This document shows positions 8,596-17,192 of a stretch of 64,000 nucleotides of DNA, piece after piece. Positions within the stretch are counted from its first letter, which is position 1; each line of letters opens with the position of its first letter. Origin of the DNA: CAWFLT01 sp963816795 (lineage in GTDB: Bacteria > Acidobacteriota > Vicinamibacteria > Vicinamibacterales > SCN-69-37). The notes under the pieces are model-generated. The model was given only the letters and a program-made list of their open reading frames with translations. It did not search any database and had not been told where the DNA came from. The stretch spans positions 62,001 through 126,000 of the forward strand of contig CAWFLT010000008.1 of assembly GCA_963816795.1 (NCBI GenBank), in the 5' to 3' direction. The translations under genes and the position numbers were made by a program.

Positions 8596-9402
8596 GTGAG
8601 AACGACAAATCCCGGCCGTACGGAGACGACATCAGGCATCCGAGCGGCAATTCACCTGCTGGCGGCGGGCGCCGGCGTCGCTGCTGGCGCATACACAGCC
8701 TGTGTCGGCCTGGCCTGGCATCGCTACGGGCGCGCACGAGACGCGAGGCCCGACGAGGTGGATGCGTTGCTCGATCGCTTCATGCCTGTCTATGACGTCG
8801 TCGAGCGGCACCACATCCAGGTCGCGGCTCCGGCGGCGATCGCGCTCGCTGCCGCGAAGGAGCAAGATTTGCTCCATCTTCCGCTCGTGCATGCCATCTT
8901 CAAGGCACGCGAGCTGGTGCTCGGTGCCACGCCCGAGACGGGGCCGCAGCCGGTTGGCCTCCTGGCGCAGGTGCTGGCGCTCGGGTGGGGCGTCCTCGCC
9001 GACGAGCCTGGACGTGAGATCGTCGTCGGCAGCGTCACGAAGCCTTGGGAGGCGAACCCCACATTTCGCGCGCTCCCGCCCGCCGAGTTCGCGGCGTTCT
9101 GCGACCCGGGGTCTGTGAAGATCGCGTGGACGTTGCGCGCGGATGCTGCCGGCGAGTCGGCGTCAGTGTTTCGGACGGAAACGCGCGCGCTCGCAACCGA
9201 CGCGACCGCCCGCGCCAGATTCCGCCGCTACTGGGCCTTCGCGTCACCAGGCATCGGGATGATCCGATGGCTCTCGTTGGTGCCGTTGAAACACCAGGCC
9301 GAACAGCGCGTGCGTGCAATCGAACCGCACTCGACGGACGGCGGCGCGCCGTTGACCGATGCCCGTCCGCACCGCGCCACACACGCATCGTATTGCTCAT
9401 GA
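8596..9402 (+). CDS. hypothetical membrane-anchored SRPBCC-like protein
   Basis: A 268-residue protein starting at GTG 8596, with GAGGGGA about 7 bases upstream. Residues ~17-37 form a hydrophobic, Ala/Gly-rich segment (IHLLAAGAGVAAGAYTACVG), probably a membrane anchor or uncleaved signal. The rest (EVDALLDRFMPVYDVVERHHI, later IVVGSVTKPWEANPTFRALP) suits a polyketide-cyclase-like SRPBCC fold, but no catalytic signature can be named. Its stop overlaps the next start (ATGA at 9399-9402), so the two are coupled. Confidence 0.65.
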   Translation: MRTTNPGRTETTSGIRAAIHLLAAGAGVAAGAYTACVGLAWHRYGRARDARPDEVDALLDRFMPVYDVVERHHIQVAAPAAIALAAAKEQDLLHLPLVHAIFKARELVLGATPETGPQPVGLLAQVLALGWGVLADEPGREIVVGSVTKPWEANPTFRALPPAEFAAFCDPGSVKIAWTLRADAAGESASVFRTETRALATDATARARFRRYWAFASPGIGMIRWLSLVPLKHQAEQRVRAIEPHSTDGGAPLTDARPHRATHASYCS

Positions 9403-10505
9403 CGATCGTCTTCTCGATCGTGCTCGTTGTCCACGCGCTCATCCACCTGTTTGGTGTCGTCAAAGCGTTCGGATTCGCCGAGCTGCCGCAGTTGACGCAG
9501 CCCATCTCGCTGTCGCGGGGCGTGCTGTGGCTCATCTCGACGCTTCTGTTTCTCTCTGCGGCCGGATCGCTGTTCGTGTGGCCGCGCTGGTGGTGGATCA
9601 TCGGGGCCGGCGCCATTGTCGTGTCGATGGTGGCGATCGTCCCATCGTGGAGCGACGCAAAGGTCGGGGCGGTCGCCAATCTCATCGCGCTCGTCGGCGT
9701 GGTCTTTGGTTTCCTCGCACAGGGACCGGCCAGTCTACGGGCGGAGTTCGACCGCGACGTGGACCGCGCGCTCGTGCGCCTCGCGCCAGCGGCGGCCATC
9801 GTGGATGAGGATCTGGCGCATCTCCCTCCTCCCGTGCAGCGGTATCTCCGCACGACCGGCGTCGTGGGGCAGCCGCGGGTCCACAACTTTCGCGTACGGT
9901 TGCATGGCCGCATCCGGAATGGTCCCGAGGCCTCGTGGGTGCCGCTTGCGGCCGAGCAGTACAACGTCATCGACGAGCCCACGCGTTTGTTTTACCTGAC
10001 CGGAGCGATGTTCACCATCCCGGTGCAGGGATACCACCGATACGTTGGACCGTCGGCAACGATGCGCGTGAAGGCGGCCGCGCTCGTGCCCGTCGTCGAC
10101 GTGTCGGGCGCGGAGATGAACCAGGGCGAGACCGTCACGATGTTCAACGACATGTGCGTGATGGCGCCCGCGACGTTGATCGATCGGTCCATCGTGTGGG
10201 AACCGGTGGACGCGCGCACCGCCAGGGCGAGGTTCACCAACGCGGGCCACACGATTCGGGCAGAGCTCTCGTTCAATGAAGCCGGTGAGCTGACGAACTT
10301 CTGGTCCGACGATCGTTATCAGACCTCACCCGACGGCAAGAGCGTGAAGAAGGTTCGATGGTCCACGCCGCTCGGACCGTATCGCGCGTTCGGGCCTGTG
10401 CGTCTCGCGTCAGGCGGCGAGGGACGCTGGCACGAGCCGGGACAGGAGTACGCCTACATCGAGCTCACGCTCGACGAGGTGCAGTACAACGTGCGCTCGC
10501 GCTGA
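9399..10505 (+). CDS. DUF6544-like membrane protein
   Basis: A 368-residue protein with about four N-terminal membrane segments (MTIVFSIVLVVHALIHLFG; GVLWLISTLLFLSAAGSLFV; WWIIGAGAIVVSMVAIV; VANLIALVGVVFGFL), then a soluble domain. The soluble domain has LPPPVQRYLRTTG and AEQYNVIDEPTRLFYLTGAM, which I associate with the DUF6544 family. The ATG at 9399 overlaps the previous stop. The end abuts the convergent cytochrome gene (stop at 10506), with no space for a classical terminator. Function unknown; the family may bind lipid-like ligands, which is inference. Confidence 0.75.
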   Translation: MTIVFSIVLVVHALIHLFGVVKAFGFAELPQLTQPISLSRGVLWLISTLLFLSAAGSLFVWPRWWWIIGAGAIVVSMVAIVPSWSDAKVGAVANLIALVGVVFGFLAQGPASLRAEFDRDVDRALVRLAPAAAIVDEDLAHLPPPVQRYLRTTGVVGQPRVHNFRVRLHGRIRNGPEASWVPLAAEQYNVIDEPTRLFYLTGAMFTIPVQGYHRYVGPSATMRVKAAALVPVVDVSGAEMNQGETVTMFNDMCVMAPATLIDRSIVWEPVDARTARARFTNAGHTIRAELSFNEAGELTNFWSDDRYQTSPDGKSVKKVRWSTPLGPYRAFGPVRLASGGEGRWHEPGQEYAYIELTLDEVQYNVRSR

Positions 10506-11072
10506 CTACTCCTTCTTCTTCGCCGGTGGCCACGCGAGGACGAAGTTGCCGCGGTTCGGCATCTGTACCTTCGGCAAGGTCTTCGCGTCCATCACGGCAT
10601 CGGCGGCAATCACGCCGTTGAGGTGCAGCAGATACGCCGTCAACGCGTACGCCTCGGCGTTGGTCAGCGAGTGCGGCTCGGGATACGGCATCGCGCGACG
10701 AATGTAATCGAACACGGTCGTCGCGTACGGCCAATAGCTCCCGACGGTCTTCAGCGGAGTCGGCGTCGTCAGCGTGCCCTGGCCGCCGACGAGCCGATCG
10801 TTGATGCCGTTCGCCCCCTCCGGTCCGTGGCACGCGAGGCATTTTGCCGCGTAGACCTTCCCGCCCTGTGCCGGCGTACCAGATCCGTCGGGTAATCCGG
10901 CGCCGTCAGGAGGAATGCTGATGTCGGCGCTCGCGATCTCGGCCGGCGTGGCCGGCACACCGAGCCCCGGCCCCTTCGGCGGCGCAGGACGCTGCTGCGC
11001 CCGGACGACCGTGCAGATGGTCAGCACGGCAAAGATCGCGATGAGCCCCACCGCTCGTTTAGACGTACACAT
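10506..11072 (-). CDS. monohaem c-type cytochrome, partner of the molybdoenzyme
   Basis: Exported cytochrome c of ~188 residues. It starts at ATG 11070-11072 with a signal sequence (MCTSKRAVGLIAIFAVLTIC…VRA). One CLACH haem motif lies near residue 83, and the later AMPYPEPHSL segment is likely to supply the methionine ligand. The start lies inside the end of the SoxC-like gene (14-base overlap), a strong sign of one operon and of joint function. It probably accepts electrons from the molybdoenzyme, as SoxD-like or SorB-like cytochromes do. An earlier start in the same frame would place coding sequence deep inside the upstream gene and was not used. Confidence 0.8.
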   Translation of the reverse strand: MCTSKRAVGLIAIFAVLTICTVVRAQQRPAPPKGPGLGVPATPAEIASADISIPPDGAGLPDGSGTPAQGGKVYAAKCLACHGPEGANGINDRLVGGQGTLTTPTPLKTVGSYWPYATTVFDYIRRAMPYPEPHSLTNAEAYALTAYLLHLNGVIAADAVMDAKTLPKVQMPNRGNFVLAWPPAKKKE

Positions 11073-12321
11073 TGCGGACCTCGCCAGCGGCCGACACGCC
11101 CCAGCTCTGCATGCCGTGGAAGTGATAGCTATGCGTTGCGCCACGTGCATCGAGGAGGGCCCTTCGCGATGGCTGAACGGCGCCCGTCTCGTCGACCGCT
11201 CGACTGATGAGCACCGCAGGACTGCCGTCCCAGCGCCAGGCCATCCGGAATCGCGTCAGCGCCTTGGGTAGCACCGGCCCGGGAATGTCGGCAGGGGCCC
11301 ACGTCTTGCCGCCATCGGCAGACACGTCCACACGGCGGACCCGGCCGGTGCCGGACCACGCGAGGCCGGAAATCTGATACAGCCCGGGCCCTCGCATGTT
11401 CAATCCACCGGATGGTGACGTGATCACCGACTTCACGCCCATCGGAAACGTGAACTGCAAGGCGCGGCCATCTGGCAGCGAGTCGGTGTACTTCGACGTC
11501 TCGTCTTTCGTCATCACGGGCGCATCCGTCACTTTGAGGCGCCGCAGCCACTTGACGCTCATGTTGCCTTCCCACCCCGGCAACAGCAGGCGCATCGGGT
11601 ACCCGTTCTCCGGACGCAGGCGCTCGCCGTTCTGGTAGATCGCAATCAGCGCGTCGTCGAACGCCTTGTCGATGGGCACACTGCGGCTCATCGCCGCGGC
11701 GTCCGCCCCCTCGGCGAGCAGCCAGCGGCCGGTGGGACGCACGCCCGCCTCTTGAAGCAGCGTCCCCAGCGGCACACCGGTCCATTCACTGCACGACACC
11801 ATCCCATGCAGCGCGCCCGCGGACGACTGCGCCGGTTGCGCCGCGTACAGCCCCCTGCTGTTGCCCGAGCACTCGATGAAGTGGATCCGCGACACCAGCG
11901 GATACCGGGAGAGCACGGCGAGGTCGAACGTCAGCGGTCGATCCACGAGCCCGTGGATCAACAAGCGATGCTGGTCGGGTGGGATGTCGGGGACGCCGCT
12001 ATGACTGCGCTCGAAGTGCAGCGAGTTTGGCGTGATCATGCCCTCGAGAGACTCGAGCGGCGTCCTCGCCGCTCCGCTCCCCGTCGTCCCCGCGACAGGT
12101 GCGACGGTGCGCTGCACAGGAGCTTCGTGGGGGGATCGCTCACCGTAGGGGCGCAGCGGCTGGCCGGGCGCCTTCATCCACGCCGGCACCTCCTGTTGCG
12201 CAGCCATGGCGGGCTGGGCGCGCAGGAGCGCCCAGCCGGCGGCACCGGCAGTCTGTGCGAGAAACCATCGGCGATGAATCAATCCGCCGCCAGCGACGAC
12301 CTCGAGGTCTGGAGTGTCCAT
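11059..12321 (-). CDS. sulfite-oxidase-family molybdoenzyme (SoxC/SorA-like)
   Basis: Periplasmic molybdenum-cofactor enzyme of ~420 residues. ATG 12319-12321 gives a Tat-like signal with RRWFLAQTAGAAGWALL near residue 17. The Mo-ligating cysteine lies in HFIECSGNSRG, typical of SoxC-like members. Later segments PENGYPMRLLLPGWEGNMSV and KWLRRLKV, and the C-terminal dimerisation domain (SGLAWSGTGRVRRVDVSADG), complete the family pattern. It oxidises sulfite or a sulfane-sulfur intermediate and passes electrons to the cytochrome c encoded immediately downstream. No other sox genes are in the window, so a stand-alone sulfite dehydrogenase role is the safer reading. Confidence 0.85.
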   Translation of the reverse strand: MDTPDLEVVAGGGLIHRRWFLAQTAGAAGWALLRAQPAMAAQQEVPAWMKAPGQPLRPYGERSPHEAPVQRTVAPVAGTTGSGAARTPLESLEGMITPNSLHFERSHSGVPDIPPDQHRLLIHGLVDRPLTFDLAVLSRYPLVSRIHFIECSGNSRGLYAAQPAQSSAGALHGMVSCSEWTGVPLGTLLQEAGVRPTGRWLLAEGADAAAMSRSVPIDKAFDDALIAIYQNGERLRPENGYPMRLLLPGWEGNMSVKWLRRLKVTDAPVMTKDETSKYTDSLPDGRALQFTFPMGVKSVITSPSGGLNMRGPGLYQISGLAWSGTGRVRRVDVSADGGKTWAPADIPGPVLPKALTRFRMAWRWDGSPAVLISRAVDETGAVQPSRRALLDARGATHSYHFHGMQSWGVSAAGEVRNVYV

Positions 12322-12483
12322 GATGAGTCCGCACACGCATGCTACACCCAGTAGACGCCGCACCAAGACCGAGACTGTCAGCGCGAGTTGCCAACTCCTG
12401 ACACGACCTGGGTTCCTATCGTTGGGCACGACGTCGCTCCAGGATTGGAGCGACATCGAAGCGGCACTGGCCCGTGACCGCCA

Positions 12484-13184
12484 TCACGCATCACATCCCC
12501 CGAGCGCGTCGACGGCAATCTGCAGCGAAGCCGCTGAGCTTCTGAGGGTTCCGGTCAGCTGGGTCAAGGCATTCAGATCCGCGTTCCGGGGCGCGGACGG
12601 CAACTGCACGCGCTCGATGCCGGAGATCTCAAACCAGGGGCTCGCCAGATCGAGCACGGATTGAACCGCGTCGATCGAGGACAACACGCTCGCCGCCCGG
12701 ACCTGCGCGTTGTTCTGCGCCGCTTCGAGCGCTCGGACCAGGTCCGCGTTCCCCGCGGCCTGCGCCGCCGGCAGCTGACTGGCTACGCTCGCCATAACGG
12801 CCACCAGGTTCTTCAGTTGTCCGAGGATGCAATTCACCGCACGAAGAACCACGCACAGCACGTCTCGAACGAATGGCACCGCGCTCACCGCTTTGGTCGC
12901 CAGCTCGCACGGCGCAAGAGCCTGGGCCACACTCAACAACTGCGCCGCGCCGCCCGCAAGCTCCGGCGTGCGGCCCAGGACCGTGACGACCCGGGCCAGT
13001 GGACCGACGAGTTCCAAAACTTTCAGCAAACACTGCGTGCTGGCCAGATAGGTCGCGACCGGCGGCAGCAAGCCAAACACGCGCGAGCAGTCGCTCGGGA
13101 GGTCTTGGGTTGGATCCGTCGGCGCCACAAGCGTGCCGCCGGTCGGCAAGCGAATTCTCAAGGACTGACCTCGACCGCCGTCAT
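12484..13184 (-). CDS. hypothetical Cys-containing helical protein (probable frameshift near start)
   Basis: A ~225-residue frame with regularly placed cysteines (PSDCSRVFGLL, STQCLLKVLEL, APCELATKA, VLCVVLRAVNCILGQL, ALGGCDA) in long helices. It has no signal peptide. The open frame as such begins with a TTG at 13161. Just upstream, ATG 13184 reads MTAVEVSP and then hits a stop, so a one-base indel near 13158 probably separates the true N-terminus from the body. The gene is 5 bases from the membrane-protein gene upstream. I do not recognise a named domain; I have a weak recollection of similar proteins near phage-tail-like gene sets but cannot verify it. Confidence 0.55.
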
Positions 13185-13189
13185 GGCGC

Positions 13190-14029
13190 TCAGAAAAGAT
13201 GTTGATGGACTTTGTAGAGGGCCGCTGCGAATCCTGCGAGGAGCAGCGCCAGCGACGTGCCGATGGCCAAACGCCCCAGCGCGGCAGGCGGCGCCAATCG
13301 GTGTCCTCTCACCACGTCAGGCTGGGTCGCGCGACTTTCGTGAGCCTCTTCATAGATCGCGCTCACACCCACAGCGTGCAACGTTACCGCCGCGGCGCTA
13401 CAGAGGTACGCAAGCAGCGTAGTCACGACGTGCGGACCATAGCGCAACTCGAAGGTGGTGCGTCCTTCAAAGGAGCCAGTGGCGGCAACGACTCCGAGGA
13501 CGTCGTTGAGGACAGCCACCAGGCTTTGCGCGACGCCTGACACCACGATGGCGGCGAGCGCGCAACACATCAGCCGGCCGCGGTGCCCGCGCGTCGCCTC
13601 GGCGCTCGACGCCAGTGGATCATCGTGGCGTTCCGCGGACATCACGGCGAACGCGTAACGAGCCTGCAGCCAGATGCCGGGAATCACGCCAAGGACCAGC
13701 CCGAGAAACGACCGGGTGCCCGCGCGAATCGACACTCGAAGCGCCGGGAGCAGCGACGGCGCGGAGCGACCCGTGCGGCGGGCATGGACCATCGCGAAGA
13801 TGGATGACATCACGATCTGCGTCAGAAAGAGGAGGGTGAGGCTGCCGGCGATGACGAACCATGGCGAGGGACTGAGTCGCGTCCGGAGGTAGTTCGGCAC
13901 GGCTAACTGCAGGAGCAAGGTCGGCAACAGAAGTGTCAGCGCTGGTATCCAGAGCGAGATCGACGACAGCGTGGTCCGGATCGAGAACACGAGCAGGTGA
14001 CGAGCGGCGACAGGGGGGCGTTCAACCAC
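13190..14029 (-). CDS. polytopic membrane protein of unknown function
   Basis: About 280 residues with five or six hydrophobic segments (SLWIPALTLLLPTLLLQLAV; WFVIAGSLTLLFLTQIVM; FLGLVLGVIPGIWLQARYAF; LMCCALAAIVVSGVAQSLV; HVVTTLLAYLCSAAAVTLHA; IGTSLALLLAGFAAALY). The GTG at 14029 is chosen because it lies 8 bases after the stop of the histidine phosphatase gene; longer starts would sit inside that gene. The YAFAVMSAERHDDPLASSAEA segment resembles the conserved loop of YciC-like or glycerophosphodiesterase-type membrane domains, but that is only an impression. Confidence 0.6.
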   Translation of the reverse strand: MVERPPVAARHLLVFSIRTTLSSISLWIPALTLLLPTLLLQLAVPNYLRTRLSPSPWFVIAGSLTLLFLTQIVMSSIFAMVHARRTGRSAPSLLPALRVSIRAGTRSFLGLVLGVIPGIWLQARYAFAVMSAERHDDPLASSAEATRGHRGRLMCCALAAIVVSGVAQSLVAVLNDVLGVVAATGSFEGRTTFELRYGPHVVTTLLAYLCSAAAVTLHAVGVSAIYEEAHESRATQPDVVRGHRLAPPAALGRLAIGTSLALLLAGFAAALYKVHQHLF

Positions 14030-14037
14030 GTGAGCGC

Positions 14038-14757
14038 TCAGGTGCGCGGCTGCCAGTGCATCACGTTGAGTGAGCGCAACGCGAGCCGTCCATTCGTCCG
14101 ATCGTGGGCGTACGCGGTGACCGCACAATTGTCTACCGGCTCTGACTCCCAACGCTCCAGGAACTCGTCATGGCTCCATCGCTCGAGCAGATATCGGAAG
14201 ACACGAAGCGTCCCGCCGTGACTGACCACGAGGATGCGCTGGCCCGGCCGATCCCTGAATAGCATGCCCAGGAACAGGTACACGCGCTCCGCCACTTCGG
14301 CGAGGCTCTCACCGCCGGGCGGGCGCGCGAAGAACCGGCCGAAGGTGTCCCAATAGCCTTGCAGCCAGGGGAACGCCGCCTCCGCCTCGGCCGTGGTCAT
14401 GTCGTACGTCCAGCCCGCATCCCGCTCTCTCAAGAAGAGATGATGACGCACCCGGATGGCGTCGCGCTCCTCCGCGGTGTACGCCGCCAGGATGTGTTCA
14501 GCCGTTTCTTGTGTCCGGCGGTAGCCGGAATGGTAGACGTAATCGAACGTGCCGAACTCGCTTCTGATGGCGAGCCCGGTCATCTGTGCCTGGCGCCGCC
14601 CCTCGTCGGTGATGGGCACGCTCTGGTCCGGCACACCCTGCACCGCTTTTCTCGATTCGTCATCCAGGAAGAACCTGTTGCCCTTCCTCGCGACGTTGCG
14701 AGCGGACTCGGCGTGGCGCACCAGAACGAGCACCGAGGGACGATCCGGCTCTTCCAT
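14038..14757 (-). CDS. histidine phosphatase superfamily protein
   Basis: Phosphoglycerate-mutase-like phosphatase of 239 residues. The catalytic RHG-type motif is VLVRHAESARN (RHA; the histidine forms the phosphohistidine), near residue 15. Supporting motifs are ITDEGRRQA, SGYRRTQETAEHIL, FLRERDAG (acid/base glutamate region), PGGESLAEVAERVY and LVVSHGGTLRVF (second catalytic histidine). ATG 14755-14757 has GGTGAA just upstream and begins right at the fold's first strand; an earlier ATG at 14835 has no support. The substrate is unknown. It precedes the membrane-protein gene by 8 bases. Confidence 0.85.
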   Translation of the reverse strand: MEEPDRPSVLVLVRHAESARNVARKGNRFFLDDESRKAVQGVPDQSVPITDEGRRQAQMTGLAIRSEFGTFDYVYHSGYRRTQETAEHILAAYTAEERDAIRVRHHLFLRERDAGWTYDMTTAEAEAAFPWLQGYWDTFGRFFARPPGGESLAEVAERVYLFLGMLFRDRPGQRILVVSHGGTLRVFRYLLERWSHDEFLERWESEPVDNCAVTAYAHDRTNGRLALRSLNVMHWQPRT

Positions 14758-14801
14758 CAATTCACCACCGGCGTAGCTTACATCCGCAGTGCCCCTGACG
14801 A

Positions 14802-16152
14802 TCAGCCGGGGCTTTTGAGTCGCGCCTTCAACCACTCCTCAACAATCGTGAAATAGGCTGGCACAAAGCCATGCAATGACGCGAGCTCCGCGTTCGTTCC
14901 GATCTTCGCCTCCCATTGAACGTGATTGGCTTTCTGGAGAATCCGCAACGTGTAGTCTCGATGTCCCCCGGCCTTCAGCGCTGCCTCCCATGCCGCTCTG
15001 TTCTTTTCCGCCAGAATGTTGTTGTCCAGCTCTCCAAAGAGGGCAAGCGTCGGCACGGTCAGCTGCCGAAGCGTCGGCCCCGGATCGTACAGCGCCATTC
15101 GCACGGAGTTCCAGTACGGATGATCGCGAGCGGCGGGAAACGCGTCGGGTGAACGGTGTGCACCGAGCCTCTCACGAGTCGCCAGGTACTCCTCCCACCC
15201 CTGGCCGGTTCGCGCGAATTCGAACTGCTGCTTCATCAAGCCGGCAATCCCTTCCACCATTTGTGGTGGCACTCCCGCGGCGGTCATCTCGTTCCGGGCA
15301 TGATCGAGCATCGTCTCGGTGCCCGGCACGCCAGCGCCCGAGATGCTGATCAAAAAAGCGAGGTCTGGTGCGCGGACGGCCGCGAGGGGCATGACCCAAC
15401 CCGCCTGGCTGACGCCCAGGAGACCAACCTGTGCGCCGTCGATGTCGCTGCGGGTCTTCAAGTATCGGAACGCGGCCACGACATCGCCGGCCAGGTCGTC
15501 GAATGACGCGGTGGTCCAGTCCCCGGTCGAACCGCCGACTCCGCGCTTGTCATAGCCGAAGACGGCGATTCCTCGACGGATCAAGAATCGGGCGAAGGGC
15601 AGCAGATACTCTCGATTCTCTGCGCCGGAGCCGTGAACCAGAATGATGGCGGGATATCTCGCATCTCTGGTCGGTCTGATCAGCTGACCTGCCAGTTGAA
15701 TCGCGCCATTGGAAAACTGGACCTCCTCACGACGCTCGATGTCAACGCGCCGGGCGATCCGTGGAGGCGTGCCGGCACTGCTGCCACGACAACGAGACGA
15801 GCTGGCCCGTCGAGTCTCGTTGAAACTCAACTCGCGATGCCATCTTGCTCGGATCCGCAGCGCCAGGACCCGCAAAGAAGCGGCCGTCATCGGGCGTGGG
15901 ATAGAGCGTTCGAACATCGCCGGATTCGTCGAATGCCACGAGTTGGCCCGGATTGGCAAACCCGGTGAACTCGTTCCACAGCTGCAGGTAGAGAAACGCG
16001 TTGGCATCCCATTGATAGACGCCGACGTACTCACGGAGAGCTCTTTCGTCCAGCGCGCGCACCGTCGGAGCCTGAAGTGCCGAGCGCACGATCACGGCAG
16101 CAAGCAACACCGCGAACGCAGCCCCACCGATGACGATTGGCCGACGCATCAT
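14802..16152 (-). CDS. alpha/beta hydrolase with N-terminal lipocalin-like region (frameshifted)
   Basis: Exported or membrane-anchored hydrolase. It starts at ATG 16150-16152 with a signal/anchor (MMRRPIVIGGAAFAVLLAAV). The first ~130 residues form a beta-rich domain (LREYVGVYQWDANAFLYLQL). The frame breaks near 15765 and continues as an alpha/beta hydrolase: IILVHGSGAENREYLLPFAR, the nucleophile elbow GVSQAGW, the acid segment LFGELDNN and a histidine near the end in KANHVQW. Both halves are intact, so the break is probably a consensus error. Substrate unknown; ester or acyl-peptide hydrolysis is likely. It lies 5 bases after the small membrane protein gene. Confidence 0.75.
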
Positions 16153-16157
16153 TGAAG

Positions 16158-16499
16158 CTACCGATCTTCCCAGTGGAACCTGTGCAGCACACGATGCAGT
16201 ATTGGCGCGAACACGAGACCCGCGGCAGCCAGGAAGACCAAGCCAGCGTAGAGCGCGTAGAGACCAGCGAACACCTTGCCGCCGTCGGTTTTCGGGGCGT
16301 CGACCGGCCCCATGCCGCCCATGAGCATGGCGGCGTTGAGAAATGCATCGCGCCACGGCAAGTTCTCGAAGTACTCGTAGCCCCCCATGCCCAGGGCGAG
16401 CGAGACACTCAGCACCCCGGAGGCGGCTGCGAAGTGCAGGAGCACGCGCCTGGCGAACCGCTCACGCGGAATAGGTGGGTGCGTCTTTGCTTCGTACAT
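16158..16499 (-). CDS. small membrane protein (113 aa)
   Basis: Starts at ATG 16497-16499 (MYEAKTHPPIPRERFARRVL). Two or three hydrophobic segments are visible, at residues ~20-42 and ~80-103 (GLYALYAGLVFLAAAGLVFA), with a conserved-looking loop between them (LPWRDAFLNAAMLMGGMGPV). The loop resembles the pore region of small two-transmembrane ion-channel-like proteins, but no selectivity filter can be claimed. It sits in a tight cluster with the hydrolase and DinB genes on the same strand. Confidence 0.65.
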   Translation of the reverse strand: MYEAKTHPPIPRERFARRVLLHFAAASGVLSVSLALGMGGYEYFENLPWRDAFLNAAMLMGGMGPVDAPKTDGGKVFAGLYALYAGLVFLAAAGLVFAPILHRVLHRFHWEDR

Positions 16500-16512
16500 G
16501 GGCGTCCTGCTG

Positions 16513-17103
16513 TTAACTCCGCGGGAACTTCGGATCCGTTTTGATCTCGCGGATCTGCAGGATGTGCCGCTGCTCGTGCGTCGAAATCAGCAGCGCCCAC
16601 TGATACGCGTCGCATCCCTGCCGCGCCACGAAGCCATTGCGCAAATCGTCCTTCGTCGTCCGGGCATATTGCAGCAGCCGCGCATGCTGCCGGCGATAGT
16701 CGGCGAGGCCTGCGGCGAGATCTTTCAGCTGCCCTTTGGGATTCTCCGACGTCAGCGCCGTCTCTCGATTGGTGCGATCGATGCCATACCAGAGCAGATC
16801 GACGTCCCGGCTCGACAGCGTGCGGCCCCCGAGCGGGGTCTTCACGCCCTTCTGCAGGTCGTCCCAGTAGATCTGGCCGACGACGACGAGGTGGTCGAGG
16901 ACTTCGAAGATGGTCCAGGTCCCGGGCGCAGGCCGGAACTCGAGCTGGGCCCGGGAGAGGTTCGACACTTCGTCGATGAGCCAGCTCGACGTCATCTCCA
17001 GGTGGGCGACGAGGCGTTGCCGCTCCAAGCCGGTGATCTCGTTGGCGGACAAAGAAACGGCGGCTGACAGCGACAAGCCGAGAACGAACGCACCTGCGCG
17101 CAT
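16513..17103 (-). CDS. DinB superfamily protein, exported
   Basis: A 196-residue four-helix DinB/YfiT-type protein. It starts at ATG 17101-17103, preceded by AGGAGC. A signal peptide (MRAGAFVLGLSLSAAVSLSA) suggests export, unusual for DinB proteins, which are mostly cytosolic thiol-dependent transferases. Likely metal-ligand histidines lie in EVLDHLVVVGQIY and in STHEQRHILQI (two His), matching the family's three-histidine site. The activity is unknown. It is the first gene of the short minus-strand cluster. Confidence 0.75.
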   Translation of the reverse strand: MRAGAFVLGLSLSAAVSLSANEITGLERQRLVAHLEMTSSWLIDEVSNLSRAQLEFRPAPGTWTIFEVLDHLVVVGQIYWDDLQKGVKTPLGGRTLSSRDVDLLWYGIDRTNRETALTSENPKGQLKDLAAGLADYRRQHARLLQYARTTKDDLRNGFVARQGCDAYQWALLISTHEQRHILQIREIKTDPKFPRS

Positions 17104-17192
17104 GGATCGCTCCTGCGGTGGCGGGAAGCAGCGCCTCGATGATCGCGCCGCCCGTCGCGCGGTTGCAAGGGCCGGTCAGAATTCGGTCAGAT

